Assembly (NCBI GenBank): GCA_013397115.1
Contig: VWZW01007302.1
Coordinates: 8,635 to 72,634, forward strand
Direction of reading: 5' to 3'
DNA: 64,000 bases
DNA from: Edolisoma coerulescens
Taxonomy: Eukaryota; Chordata; Aves; Passeriformes; Campephagidae
In this document: positions 10,588 to 22,652 of the stretch, in pieces
Layout of the letters: every line of letters starts with the position of its first letter
Numbering within the stretch: the first letter of the stretch is position 1
The notes under the pieces: generated by a model
Databases searched by the model: none
What the model was told of the DNA's origin: nothing
What the model saw: only the letters and a program-made list of their open reading frames with translations
Position numbers and translations under genes: made by a program

Positions 10588-12240
10588 GCAGCCTGCTGGG
10601 ACAGGTGTGGGTGTGGGCACTTGTGTCCCAGGGTGATGCTTATGTGATCAGTGTTGCCACAGAATGGGAGCAGCGGAATTTGGTGGCTGTCAGTCCCACA
10701 GCCATGCTCCCTGAATGCAATTCCCGCCTACATCCCTCCTGGGCTGTACCCTCCTGGCTTTTTCGTGGCTCCCAGCTCCCTCCCCTCCTGCTGGCAGCTA
10801 CCTTAACAGTGGTAGGAAATAGTTTCAGCTGGTCCTAGTTAGGATAATTTTATTTTGGGAGGTGCAGGAGCAGTGATTGTGGCTTCTCCAGCCCCTATCT
10901 CCCGCATTTCCTTGGAAATCCTACAGCAATCCAGCTGCAGGCACAGAGCCTCACACCAGTGCAGCCAATGCCTCTTGCACAGCACCAGCACAGCTGCCCC
11001 AGCCTGATGAGGTAGCCACAGAAATTACTGCCTGCTCTGTCTCCCCTTTTTAATTAGAAGCTGCATTTGGGTGATCCTGTGTGCCTTGTTTGCTGTTCCA
11101 TCCTGAGTAATGGGCTCTGCAACCAGAGTGAGGAATCCTCATCCATCTCAGTGCAGAGGCAGCTGGGTCATGCCAGAGTAGGAGTTGCATGAACTGAGTT
11201 TGCTTTCTCCAAAGCTGGGGAGTTGAGCAGGGACGCCCCTGCAGGGATGGGGACAAGCCAAGCCCTGCTCTGGTCTGGCCCATGACACAGTGCCAACTCA
11301 GAGCCCTGCTGTGCTCCTGGTTCCAGCCCATCTGCTGCCTCATTTTGCCAGATTCATGGGTGCAGCCCCACACCCATCTTGGCAGGGTGGGTGACAATCT
11401 GTGCCCTGAAGGGCTGCAGAGCCCTGCTTGGTTTGCTGCTGGACAGCCTGGGACACCTGAATGGCTCTAAGCAAAAATGATTAATGTGCCCTTAGAGAAG
11501 AAGAAACCAAGCTGCCCTTGATTTTCACACCCCACTGGTCTCTGTTGAGCCAGGTTTAGGCTCTCCATCAGCCCCATCCCCTCCAGGGAGTCATTGGGAG
11601 GCTGGGAGGGGAGGGTGGACACTGCAGTGCCTACCCCTGCCCCAGCTCCCTGGCTTTGGAGAACCCCAGGGCACAGGTCTGGGGAGCATCACTCTGCAGA
11701 GAGGTGGAGTCCAAGCCTCTCTTGTGCGGGTACTAATCCTGCACCAGATTTATTGCCAGCGTGAGCCACTGGCCTCCATGGCTGTCCTCGTCCCTGGTGG
11801 TCCACAGGTTTTCCAGCTGCTGATGTTGGACTTTAAAATCAGGGCTTGGCTCCTGTGCCAACAGCTTTGAGGGGTGGAACAGGTGCAAGGCTGGAGAAAA
11901 GGTTATTTCACCCGCTGGTGTCGCACAGGTGCAGCAGTTCTGCTTTTCACAGGCCAGATGCAGGGGCTGGGTCCAGCCTTGTGTGCCTTCCTGCTGCCTT
12001 GGGACTCGTGTTTCCCAAACGCTGGTGGCCAGTCCTGGAATATTTACCTCTGCCGTTCACACAGCTCACAGCAGCTGCTGTTTCTGGGAGCCAGCAGGCC
12101 ATGGCGTGAAGGCTGCACCCCTGGTTTCACTACCTGTGACTGCTGGGGGCTCAAAGGAGCTGGTGAAGTCCACACCCCCTTGCCCTGGTTTGCTCCAATG
12201 AAAAAAAAAGGCTGTCAGGCTGGTTTTCATATGTATGCTT
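10588..12240. other. Sequence upstream of the SPMIP6-like exon
   Basis: Would contain the SPMIP6 promoter and 5' UTR on the minus strand if that call is right. I found no CpG island and no convincing RFX X-box, the motif often seen at ciliary genes. No repeats recognised. Confidence 0.5.
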
Positions 12241-12720
12241 TTTAATATCATTAATTCAGTTACACTACACACAACCAGTAACAATGATAAATACTGCAAT
12301 GGAAATGTTAAAAAAAAATATTATACATGTTTTTCATGTTTTTGAAAAAAACCCCCACATTTTAAAATAAATTAATGCATAAAACTGATGGTAGAAAAGA
12401 GAAAACCCAAAACAAACCATAACACAACTGATCTGTTTAAGGCAATACTCTACACAGACGGGAACAAAAGTACAACAGTGTGCTACATGATCTGAACGGG
12501 AAAAAAAGAAAACAAAAGAAAACCCATACAAGATGCAGATTGATGCTTTGGGAGTGAAAAAACTCCCAAAACCAGATAAAAAAAACAATGGCCAAGTTAA
12601 GTGCAGCATTAATACACTCTGCATGTCAAATGATTAGCAGGTTCCTAACAAGGACTAAGGTCAAGCTACAACAAATTTATCTTCCTAATTAAAAGGTTAT
12701 TCAGGTCAAACCCTACATTT
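12241..12720 (-). other. Possible mRNA 3' end on minus strand (AT-rich UTR with ATTAAA)
   Basis: The AT-rich stretch, read on the minus strand, ends in an ATTAAA hexamer (12246-12241) within TTAATGATATTAAAAAGC and is preceded by U-rich runs, as in vertebrate 3' UTRs. GC-rich sequence begins just past it. The source gene is unclear: FAM219A lies upstream on the same strand, but that would need a UTR of about 9 kb or a further intron. It may instead be an unrecognised transcript or simply an AT-rich block. Confidence 0.3.
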
Positions 12721-14422
12721 AACTCTATTTGCGTTTGGCTGTTTCAGCTATATTTCACTATATGCAAGGACAGCCAGAAATTCATCTCCTGCTCTTGAGA
12801 TTAACACAAAGGTTGGGAGGTCTCCCGTCCTGAAATGTATTTCCATTAAATAAATCCAAAAAGGATCTTGCTTTTGGTGACCCTGAAATGCCTCCCACCA
12901 CCCCTTCCCCTGGGGCGCCAGGCACTGCAAGGGGAATGGAGACCTGGAAGGCATTTGCTTAGGTTGATTTTTTTCCATGCTGAGGACAGAAAATGGAAGT
13001 GCAGATTTGATTTGGACCTGGAGGAGTGCTGTTTCTCTGTCTGCCAGAAGTGTCCATGTGGAGCCTGCTGAAAGTACTTTGCCAGCATGCAAGAAACCCA
13101 TCCTGTAGCCAGGCTCTGGATACAGGCAGGACATTTGCTATTAAGGTTGGTGCAAAGCTCCACACCTGCCTGGACAGCCAATGAACCCCAATTATTAATG
13201 CAGCCCAGAACTTGGCCACTGGAAGATGGACAATAATTGTAATGCCAAAAAATCCCCCTCTCCCTCAAAAAAGAAAAGAAAAGGGACAGTAGCCACTTTC
13301 TGCCAACTTCCTTGGGTGGATCCCCATCAGCTGCCACCCATTCAAGATCGGCAGTGCCAGATCTCACCAGCATCGACCCAGTACATTCCCAGTAAGGTGC
13401 ATGTCTGCAAGGTGCTGCTGGGGGCAAAGAAACTTCTTGGGACATGATCAGAGCCTCCTGTACTGCCCTGCTAGAGTGCATGGGAAGGAAGCCATGGTAC
13501 ACAAGGAAAGAAACCCAACTGGAATTACTAGACTTGTGACGGCCAACAACTGTCCGGGTTGCCTTGGGTTTGGGTGGGAAAGGGGGATGCAGAACTGGGC
13601 TGAGAATCACTTTGGTGCAACTGCCTCTGATGCTCATCACTAGGGCATGGGGCAGGGGGAGGAGAGGCGATGGCTGCTTTGAGAAAAGGGGAGTGGAAGG
13701 AGGACGTGTGTGCAATATAACAAGGCTTGCGATTCTAGGACTAACCACTGGACACGGATACTGAAGATTACCTGTGACAACTAGCTATCCTTCTACTGCT
13801 GCTGCTCCTTCCCCCACTTCCTGGTCTGATTCTTCTTCAGTTTGGGAAGCCATGGCTGTTTGGCATGACAGCCAGCACCGATCCTCCCACCCCAGTCCTT
13901 GCCCAGCTCATGGGGTGGCTGCTACAGGTTGGACAATGAGGTCTGGAAATCACGCCAGGCACAGACTGGCTCTGTGCACCAGCCAGCACCTGCTTTCAGA
14001 CCCTTCAGAAACCTATTTAATGGCAGCTTATCTCCCTTATTAAACTGAAGGTTCAATAACCTCTGTGGAAGGAGTAAAAATGGTTTTAAAAGTGAAAAAA
14101 GGGGAGGGGAAAAACCCAACTTTCTGAATTGTCTCCCCTGCAAAGACTTCATCCTCCACCAGAGTCTCCTGGCAGAACTACAGCCCCACCAGTGTCTCAC
14201 AGTGCCCTGCCCCAGGGCAGCAAGAGCAGAGCCAACAGGCTCCCCACCAGGGCCTCTGCTGCAGACTCCAGCCCACACCAGGACCATGTGGGCTGGCAGG
14301 CCTGGGACCAGGTCTGCAGACCTGGACCCACAGCACTGAGGCCAGGAGGGTGAAGGCATCCGGCTCGGCGGGCTGGATCTCACCAGGTTTTGCACAAACC
14401 TGGTGAATCCTTAGCCCCACAG

Positions 14423-14715
14423 CCTTCATGTGGGTGAAGAGAAATCCCCGCCTCCTATCTGACTCTCACCCCATCGTGTTCACTGACCTACAGCTGGCCT
14501 GACTTTTTCTTGGGGTTTGTCTTAGGACAGAGGCAGCCACAAGCTGAACACAGCTGCTACTGCAGCTTCTCCATGCAAAGAAACTGAACAAACGAATCTG
14601 TGAACTCGGGATGGATATGAAGGTCTGTCATGAAGAGTGCTTGCCCAAGTTTTTCAGCTCTTTCCATGTGTCTGTATTACATCTCTCAATAAACTGTGTC
14701 TCCCAAATCATGGAG
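14423..14715 (+). other. Possible terminal exon with polyadenylation signal, plus strand
   Basis: After CCCCACAG (14415-14422) a frame reads FMWVKRNPRLLSDSHPIVFT followed by DLQLA and TGA at 14500-14502. About 190 bases further, AATAAA (14688-14693) sits in TCTCAATAAACTGTGTCTCC, a strong-looking poly(A) signal with a GT-containing downstream part. I do not recognise the peptide. The acceptor has a weak pyrimidine tract, and 25 open codons can occur by chance. It could also be the 3' end of a non-coding RNA. Confidence 0.22.
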
Positions 14716-17446
14716 GCTTGAGGAAGGTGGGTAAGAAATGGAGTTGCAGCTTATTTAGGTCGCAGAAGTAAGAAGGCAGCCTGGGTGAAGAGCAGTGCTT
14801 CCCACAGAGCTCACCTGGGACAGCTGCACGGGCAGCTAGGGGAGACATGCTGCTCTGGGAGGGTAAATATCTCAGCAGCTATGGGACTTAGTATGGACTT
14901 TCAGTAGCCTTTTCTTTTCCTGGTGCCTGCTGCTATGCTTTCCAGTGACAGTGTGAGTCACATTTTCATGAGGTTTATTTTGTACCTTCCACTCCCTGAT
15001 CCAGTCCCACCACCTGTATCACTGTTTGTTATTATGGAAATGCCTCCACAGGCCAAGCACCATCAGTGAGGTGGGCACTTTCCAGGAGCAAATCCTTCTT
15101 TTGCTGAAGCAGCTTTTTAGAGAAAGTAAAAGGCTCAAAGTCACCACCAGTGGCAAATGGGTCTGTAAAGCAATGGGAGAAGCTGCTCTCCAGAAGCACC
15201 AGGGAAAGCTGCCACCTGTCCTGCCAGTGTCTGTGCTGCTCTGTGACACGGTTTGCTGCATGCTTGCATGGGCCATGGGGCCGTGCTCTGTGTGATCTCA
15301 GTCAGCCCCAGCCTTCGCCTCCCCAGGAAGCTGTCAAAGCAGCGCTCAGCCAGGTAGCACTCAGCTGCTGTCATCCTGGGACTGCCAGCAACGTCAAGTG
15401 GGGCAAAGGAAGGGATGGAGCTCTAATTGTGGGAAGCAATGTGGCAGCTCAGCTGCATAATACAGGAAGTTAAAATATGGACCAGAACCCCTGTGAGAAA
15501 CCTCCTTCTGACCTTCTGTAGATAATCCCAGGCCACAACATCTCCCTCTGTGCTAAATTCCTGGCCCTTCTGCTTCAGGTCTTGTGTGGTTCTGTAACAA
15601 AGGTGGGTTTGTCTGATGAGATGCGGTTTGGAGCAATCCCTCTCACAGCTGAGCCTCGAAAGGAAGTGACAAGTATGCCTAGAGGTGAAAAGCAGCTTAA
15701 AATGAAGACCTTCCCATGCCTTCCCAGCTAGCCCTGTGGCACTGCTCCTCTATGCAGATGTTGCTTTTGAACATGCAGCCCAAGCTTGCTGAGCCAAGCA
15801 GCAGCCAGGTGCCAAAGCCTATGGTATTCTAGGTAAGAGTGGCAATACCCCAAGTGGGTTTGAAGTGAGAATGGAAAAGGAAAGGAGGAGCCCAGGCAGA
15901 ACCACCAGTTTAAAGACTAAGAGGATCATACGGTTGCTAAAAGCAAGAGCATGAAACTGCCATGGAAATATCCCCAAAACGAGCCTTTCAATCCTCTGTT
16001 CCCCTTCATCACTACTCGCCATCCCAAGTTGCACTCCTAAATTCCTTAATTCTGCTATCAGTGGATGGTGCTGTTGGGCCACCAAATCTTTGTACATGTT
16101 CCTTGTGGGAGCAGGCAAACTCAGGAGCCAGTTGTGCAAGAGTCAGCTGCCAAGTAACTGAATAACATATCCTTGACAAACATCTTTCTCCAAAGATGTT
16201 TAACCTCTGTACTAACCTCCACCCTGCTGCCTTCTGGCATGTGTGAGCAACATCAGAAGATGGTAAACAGAGAGAAAGAAGAGTAGTACTTTGAAAATAG
16301 GAATTAAATTTCTATAGCATGGTATTTACATCCTGCTTGCAGAGCTGTCCTATCAATGGTGCCTCTCACACTTGGCAATATCCATGCAGGGTGATGGTAC
16401 CACTTTGGGAAGGCAGGTTTCTCCCATGTGCTGCAGAAGGGAATGGACATCAAGAAGGGACGTGACTTGCCTGAGGTTTGAGCAAATACCAAGAGCAGCA
16501 AGGACCCCAGACCTCATTTCTGTGCTCTAACAGTCCAGCAGACCCACCAGGGTCATATCTGGCGGCAGTGCCAGCTCAGGGACAGGGTGTTTCTGGTGTG
16601 TACATCTGAAAGCAAGCTTTGCTCCCTGCTGGCATCAGCACTGCTCAGAGACAGATCAACTCGGACAACTGGGATCTGCCCTAGGCCACAACAGCACTTG
16701 GCAATCTTTCTAGTTACTGCTTGTTTTCCTTTTCCTGTTTTCCATCTGTTGCCCAGCTGGGTCCTTCCTTTCTTCAAAAGCATCTTCATGTTTCTATTGA
16801 GTCACACACAGGGCGCTGCATTTTTCGAGCCTCCTGCACTCTCCTGCACAGCCTGCAGGCCAGCCCAGGGTCAGACTGTGCATGGAAAGGAAAGGATTCT
16901 GCTCAAGATTGCAGACCTGTGTGTCATCTAGCGAACTGCCGAACACAGTGGGCGCCTCCTTTTGGGACAAGAGCTGGTGAGACAAACCAGAAGGAGCTGA
17001 CTCCATCCTGTCCATGGGGAAGCTGTCCTGAAGTCCCTTTCAAAGTCCATGCAGCAGGAATGGTCACCTGCTTTTGCAGTTGCAAGGAATCTGCAGGCAG
17101 GACAGCCAGAAGAGCATAGCAGACCCAATGGCCAACCACATGTGTTAGGGACAGACATGCAGCAATGTCAGGTATCACCCAGTGCCTCTTCCAAGGGTTG
17201 ACTTCAAGATGAGTCTGATAAGATATCAAATGAGCCTTCAGGATGGGCATCAGCCTCTTTTCAGCCGAAGTTTATTTGCAAACACCAGAAAAGGAGATAT
17301 GACCACACTATCTGCAGACCTTCCTCAAGACTAGGAGGATGTTCCTTCTCACAAAGACATCTGGAAATGTGGAGTTTGCAGACCAGAGAGATGGAACAGA
17401 GTGCTGAGACCCTGGAGTTGAAATCCAGCTCACATTAAAGTATACT

Positions 17447-17465
17447 ATCTGATATTTTATCAGAT
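17447..17465. repeat. Perfect 8-bp inverted repeat carrying GATA cores
   Basis: ATCTGATA, a 3-base spacer TTT, then TATCAGAT. A third half-copy, TCTGATAA, follows at 17471-17478. Either a small hairpin or a paired GATA-factor site. Confidence 0.6.
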
Positions 17466-17964
17466 TAACATCTGATAAAAGAAAAGGATTTGCTTAAACT
17501 CAGGTAATTTGGTGACTGACTTTACATAAAATCCTAACAAAAACCCAGTCTGGCTTTATGAAGCATCAAATGCAAATTCCTTTGTGGAGGCACCAGCATC
17601 AATATCCTTACATCCTGTTTGCATGGTAATTTAGATAGACAGCAATGCAGCATTTCATACTCCATGGTGTTCCTCTCCTTGGTTTTCTGTACAACTTTGG
17701 ATTGAAAATGTAGCCTGAGAGGGCCATCTCCTTTGGTGCAAAGACTGGAGGAAGGAACAATTTTCTTTCTTGCATGCCATCTGCATTTAGGAGAGCACCA
17801 AGCAGCTCTGTAGATTTTGTAGAAATGCTATGACAGAGAGTCAAGAGTCTGTGCTCTTTCCTTCTGCCTTCTCCTGGCCATGGTGGCAGAGACTGGTCTA
17901 AGGAGAGCAGTGCCAGAATAGCCATCTATCTCCACACCTTCCCAGGAAATCACCACAGCATAAA

Positions 17965-18050
17965 CTCCAACAAGGGCTGCTTGAGCAGAGAGGCTGGATC
18001 AGATGATCCCACTGTGGCCTCTTCCAGCCTTACTCATTCTGTGACACTGA
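17965..18050 (+). mobile_element. CR1 LINE 3'-end fragment
   Basis: GGCTGGATCAGATGATCCC, a CCTCTTCCAGCC segment and ATTCTGTGACACTGA follow the layout of the conserved CR1 3' end (ggactagatgatct ... ccttccaacc ... attctgtgattctg), in the sense orientation. It is a typical 5'-truncated avian copy, well diverged. The left boundary is approximate. Confidence 0.7.
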
Positions 18051-18690
18051 GGGCATAATGAAAACCTGCTGGCTTAAGCAAAGGCCTAAACATAAGACCA
18101 GACAGGAGGAACCAGCCTCATCTGTGGTTGATACATACCAATGGGCAGTCCTCAAAATTCCATAATGAGCCAACAAACATGCTGCATGGTCATAATCTGC
18201 TGAAGGGGCTGCAGTTCAGAAGGGTTAGTGTTCAGTTTTCTATGACAGCCACATGTGCATCGCCTTAAGCCACTCAGCCTTTCTGATAATGACCCTACAC
18301 AGGTAACTACTTTTCCCCACCCTTTCTACATTATTCCCCTAATAAAATATATGAACACAAAGCATAGAGAGGAGAAGCCAAAAAATTGCCATTTTATGGT
18401 CCTGTACTGTCATGCCAAACCAACTATTTGTGCAACCAACTCCTTCTGTGCACAGGCAAAAACACTTGGGTTGTGCTTCAGTTTGTCTTTGGAGGAAGTA
18501 CAGGGTGTAACATTTGAATTAATTTCCTTCCTTCTCTAAAGGGTTGTGCTAGAAGCAGATGCACACCACAAAATGCAGAGGGCTGAAGGCAGTTGCAGGG
18601 TTGGGGGAATGTCTCAGGGCACATGGCAAGCAGAAACCAGCAACAGGGGCAAAAAAAGGACTTGGTCATGGTGCCATGGGACAGTGGGTG

Positions 18691-18785
18691 TCATAGAATC
18701 ACTCAGATTGGAAAAGACCTTGAAGATCATAGAATCCAACTGTTAACCCAGCACTGCCAAGTCCACTAAGTGGAAGTCTGTCCCT
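18691..18785 (-). mobile_element. CR1 LINE 3'-end fragment, antisense
   Basis: TCATAGAATCACTCAGATTGGAAAAGACC, read in parts, matches the reverse complement of the CR1 3' end. It is followed by CCAACTGTTAACCCAGCACTGCCAAG, a familiar antisense CR1 stretch. The right end is approximate. Confidence 0.85.
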
Positions 18786-18857
18786 CAGAGGAGAGGTGTT
18801 AACCCTGGGGGATAACAGTGCCAGCAAGCCTCATTCTATCTTAGAGTGAACCGGACG

Positions 18858-18930
18858 GTGCTTGGTTATGGCTGGACTCAGTGACCTTAAGGGTGTTTTC
18901 CAACCTAGATGATGGCATGATTCTATGATA
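18858..18930 (+). mobile_element. CR1 LINE 3'-end fragment, sense
   Basis: GGCTGGACTCAGTGACCTTA, TTTTCCAACCTAGATGAT and GATTCTATGATAG form a sense CR1 3' terminus. It faces the antisense fragment at 18691-18785, so the two make an imperfect inverted repeat. Confidence 0.85.
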
Positions 18931-20617
18931 GCAGCATGATGGAGACCTTTGGGATGTGCAGTCCTCAGTGGCTGGCCCAGGTGAAGAGATGGCTTGTTGC
19001 TCTAGCAGGCACTCTGAAATGCTCCGAGCTCCTGAGCAAGGGCTGTGGGAAAGGCTGAGCATGTGCAGCCCAGCTGGAAGGCACAGAGACTGACCCAGGA
19101 GGATAAATGTGATGAAGACATTCCATGGTACCAATGCTGAACTGCAAAGTCCCTCTCCAGAAGAGTGAAGATTTAAAGATCCTTGGTCATGTCCTATAGG
19201 ATTTGGTTTGACCATGGTATTTCTATTAGGTTTTAACGACATTCCCATTAAAAAAAAAGACTCCTTAAGGAATGTTTTTCCCTTTTATCTTTCTCTCTAC
19301 TCCCCCCACCTCCAGATAACTTGACAACCTCAACCTGAGTTGTATTTTGGAAATATTCCCCCTCAGCACTACCAGGTGGTGAGAAAATGAGAAGAATTCA
19401 TTTGAGGAACACTATCCCTACAGGAGCTGGCAAGTTAACCATCACTTCTGCATGAAGAGGCAGGGATGCTCAGTAAACAGCACCATTCAAGTCCTCTTTC
19501 TCTGGCCTGGAACCAGGGTGGCAGCACGTTGTTTTAGGGAAAGGGGACAAGCACAGCTTTAAAAGTTGTCAATACCATCCAGTGAATAGTAAAGCCCAGG
19601 AATCTTGTGTGCCTGTTCTTTCACTCACACTGTGGCTCATATCAAGCTTTGCACTGCACAGAGTGAATCCCCAGGATGTTAAATAAATCTCCTGCTAATT
19701 ATGAATAGGACTTCTTAAAGACTCAGCTCACTTTATGCAGATTTCAGATGGGGGATCTGTGGTGCAGCTCAGGCTCTGCTTTGTGACTCAGGAATTCTAA
19801 TGGGAGGCTCAGACCTGCCCTAATTTTTTTCCTTTCCCAGGCTACAAAGCAGGTGATGACCCAAGGCAGGTGGTCCTTCCTCCTGAAAGGCCAGGAAAAC
19901 ACAAGAATTGTGCCTGTGGCAAAAGATTTCAACACCGAGAAAAATGCCAGCCCATCCCTTGCATATGCTGAAGCCAGCAGTGTAAGAATGGCCAGTGAGA
20001 GGACATGTTTCCTAATTCCAGACGTGATTCTGCATTCAAAACAATCTGCTGGTGAACTGGCAGCTCAGCCCAGCAACCTAATGTAACAAGTTTCCTAACT
20101 TTTCCATCACCAAATAAAACACAACTACTCCTGACAAGGGATGGCTGTAACACAGACCATGTCTGGCTCACAAGTGGGCAGATAGGGGGTGAACAGTACT
20201 TTCCTCTCACGGGCATCTTTCAGCTGAAGCTGTTCATAAGTCTGCTGTTGCTGAAAATTTCTCTCAAGTCTGACCCCACCGCACTGATGACTTCAGCGTT
20301 AATGAGTCTCTCCCACAGGCACACAGAGACACAGTGTCAAGAGAATATCAAGAGTCAAGCACTGTTAAAATGTGCTTTCTTCAACTAGCTTTTCCAGCAC
20401 TGTTGTTCAGGTTGTACATCTCTAGTCCTGACTCATGCAGGACTCATTTCTTCTCGGTTGAACAAAGTTTAAGATTTTTGGAAAGAGATGGGTCGCACAG
20501 GGATTAAATAGAGGCTGAAGTCAGAATACGTGACTGAACTGAACTCACGAGTATGGTTGGTATTCCTGGGCAAGGAGCAAATCCCTGAAGTGCATGGATG
20601 GATTGCAGATCGAATCT

Positions 20618-21290
20618 GATGTGTTTGGTGGTAATTTAATGTGGCGCTAAGGGTAGATTGCATTGGCTATGTGACACAACAGCTCTAGCTAGTACTTACT
20701 CACAGTGAAATGTCACCTGTTTGTCCCTTTTGCAAGTGAATGAATTGTGTCATGCTAGTCCTGGCTAGCCTTGCCATAAGAAAGGATGCCCTGGTCTATC
20801 CCCATTCCTGTGCCCCAGTTATAGTATCATTTTGGTTATGCAAATGAAACAGGTTTAGTGAATGAATTAAGAACTGACTTCCTCTCACTGGTAAAACATT
20901 CTGATACCTCCAACTTGCCCTTATCTTGCAGATGGATTGGTTTCAGTGGGCAGGATTACCTGAAGTCCCATCTGACCTTTCCCATTCTGAAAAAAGACAC
21001 TTTACAAAATATCCCCAGTGCCTAAACAAACCAAGGAGGTATCTCTGGACCCCTCTGCATTTGCTCTCCAGACCAGTCAGTTTTGCCAGGCAGTGCTTGG
21101 CACTTTGAACAACTTGTCTTTTGTTTTACCATAGTTTAAAATAAGTTATCAACCAATCATAAAATGAATTTTTTGGTTTCTCCTGGCTCCATGAACACAA
21201 AGAGGTGCACGTCCTACCATAGGAGGAAGCAATGGCTGTTAAGTTTTACAGTTATAGTGGAAAAGCACTGATCACAGCCTGCCGGCCTCA
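20618..21290 (-). other. FAM219A: FAM219A 3' UTR, proximal part
   Basis: Sequence directly after the FAM219A stop on the minus strand, up to about 20 bases past the first polyadenylation-like hexamer, ATTAAA (TTTAAT on the plus strand at 20635-20640). The start of the UTR is certain. The end is a guess: the sequence past this ATTAAA is not clearly GU-rich, another hexamer occurs at 17271-17276 (AATAAA), and a more convincing AT-rich end lies at 12241-12246. Alternative or much longer 3' ends are possible. Confidence 0.45.
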
Positions 21291-21449
21291 CTACTGGATG
21301 TGACAGGCGGTGGAAGAGGTGGCTTGGCAACACATGCAGGTGGGGTTGACCGATTTAGGGGGGATTAGGTCGAGGTCCTCGTCGTCTGGGATCTCATCTA
21401 ACCGGTACCCATCCTTTAGCAGCTGGATGTTCAAGTCTTGGTTGATCTG
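21291..21449 (-). CDS. FAM219A: FAM219A last coding exon (C-terminus, stop)
   Basis: This exon encodes the last 52 residues and a TAG stop (CTA on the plus strand at 21291-21293). It begins QINQDLNIQLLKDGYRLDEI, continues with an acidic PDDEDLDLIPPKS stretch, and ends with a cysteine-rich CMCCQATSSTACHIQ tail. From memory of the human protein, the whole segment is identical to the C-terminus of FAM219A. The acceptor reads CTGTAG before CAG, in phase 0, and joins exactly to the donor of the preceding exon. FAM219A is a small, soluble-looking vertebrate protein with no signal peptide or membrane segment. Its molecular function is not known; FAM219B is its paralogue and shares this C-terminal region. 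The cysteine cluster could bind metal or be modified, but that is speculation. The HIQ ending favours FAM219A, and the SPMIP6-like frame next to it fits FAM219A synteny. Confidence 0.97.
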   Translation of the reverse strand, partial: QINQDLNIQLLKDGYRLDEIPDDEDLDLIPPKSVNPTCMCCQATSSTACHIQ

Positions 21450-22597
21450 CTACAGACAAAGAGACAAACAGTCAAACACTTGGGACTTCTTACTTTTGGT
21501 GGTCAGAAGAAGAAGGAGGTCCCCTATTCTGGAATGTATTTCCCCATCATTAACAGCTGCCCCACTAATGAAACAGTCCTAGCTTTTGACCTCAGGTGAG
21601 GGGAGGGTACTAGCTTCTTCTAGAATAGGAGTATCTAGAGTGAGATGCACTATTTTGTTCTGGAATAATTTTTCCCTGAGGACAAGCCCTCAGTTAAAGT
21701 AATGTAATAATAATGTTTACTGGCAGGTGGGCAGTCCCCCCTCTCAGGCTGGGGCACACCACAGCAGTTAAAAGATGGTAAAGTTTGGCTGTGTGATCTC
21801 AGATTCAAGTGCTGTCTAACCGGATCTGTAAACAACATTTCATCAGGGTACAGAAACAGCTCAGATCATCTGATACGGCCACTGCTCTTGGCTGTTTCCC
21901 ACGGTTTCAGAGGTTTTTTATCAAGGGAAGAGATACAAGGGGGAAGAGTTCTGAGCAGTTTGTGGGCAGAATGGCTGCTCAGCACCCTGGATGCAAAATC
22001 TTGCAGAAGCAGTAGCCAGAGGCTGAGCAACAAATTCATGAAAGTTTGGGAATATAATCAGAAACAATGCAGAAGGACTAACAAGACTGAGCTTCCTGCC
22101 TTTTCTCTTTGAAAGGGCAAGAGTTCATATCTGCAAGTCCTCCCTGGAATTTCTGCTTGCTCCAAGTAAACACACACTGGGTGACCCTGACCACTCCAGT
22201 AACTGGAAATCACAGCACACCCTCAGATCCTTTATTTGTGTCCTTGGCATGCATACAGTTGCTGAGCTGCCATGGCAGACAAGATGATGTTTTCGCACCT
22301 CATGGGTCACTGCAGGACTAAGCAAAATGAGGGAAAGTTTGAGTGAAACCAAAGGTAGCTGTGAAAACTGCTGATGGGCAGATCTCTGTGCCATGGCAGC
22401 GAGGATGTGGAGCCAACTTCATCACCAGGGAAGAAAGCAACAGTTTCTGCCATGGCCCCTTCCAGAGTCACAGAGTCTATAACACTACTAAATTTGTTGT
22501 GTAGCCAGTTCTGCCTGTGCAAAGCCACTCTAAGACATTTCTGGCTGCTCTGTTATTTGCATTCATGGCAAGGATGATAGGAGAGAGTATAACTCAC
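21450..22597 (-). other. FAM219A intron (last)
   Basis: A 1.15-kb intron between the acidic/serine exon and the C-terminal exon, with canonical GT and AG ends. I see no repeat or second gene in it; the open frames present are short and show no recognisable product. Confidence 0.9.
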
Positions 22598-22652
22598 CTC
22601 AGCTGATGAGTATCCCGAGGAGGAATATCTGGACATATCAAAGTCATCATCA
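22598..22652 (-). CDS. FAM219A: FAM219A exon: acidic and serine-rich segment
   Basis: A 55-bp exon encoding DDDFDMSRYSSSGYSSAE, preceded by one base that completes a split serine codon (AG from the previous exon, T from this one). The acceptor is CCCTGCAG and the donor is GAG followed by GTGAGT; both are canonical. The serine/tyrosine-rich sequence after an acidic run looks like a phosphorylation target (casein-kinase type), which is inference. From memory, the residues match human FAM219A without change. The flanking introns are short: 1,148 bp downstream and 330 bp upstream. Confidence 0.96.

Larger units (their letters stand above)
14716..20617. other. Intergenic or long 3' UTR region with a CR1 cluster
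   Basis: Holds three CR1 fragments (17965-18050, 18691-18785, 18858-18930), the GATA-core inverted repeat at 17447, and a minus-strand AATAAA at 17276-17271. No coding exon was recognised. If FAM219A uses a distal poly(A) site, this would be transcribed as its 3' UTR. Confidence 0.5.

Noticed and set aside
12846..13748. 300-codon open frame on the minus strand, the longest in the window
   Set aside because: Composition is irregular, there are no recognisable domains, and it lies in possible 3' UTR or intergenic sequence; other frames in the same interval are also partly open. Treated as chance.
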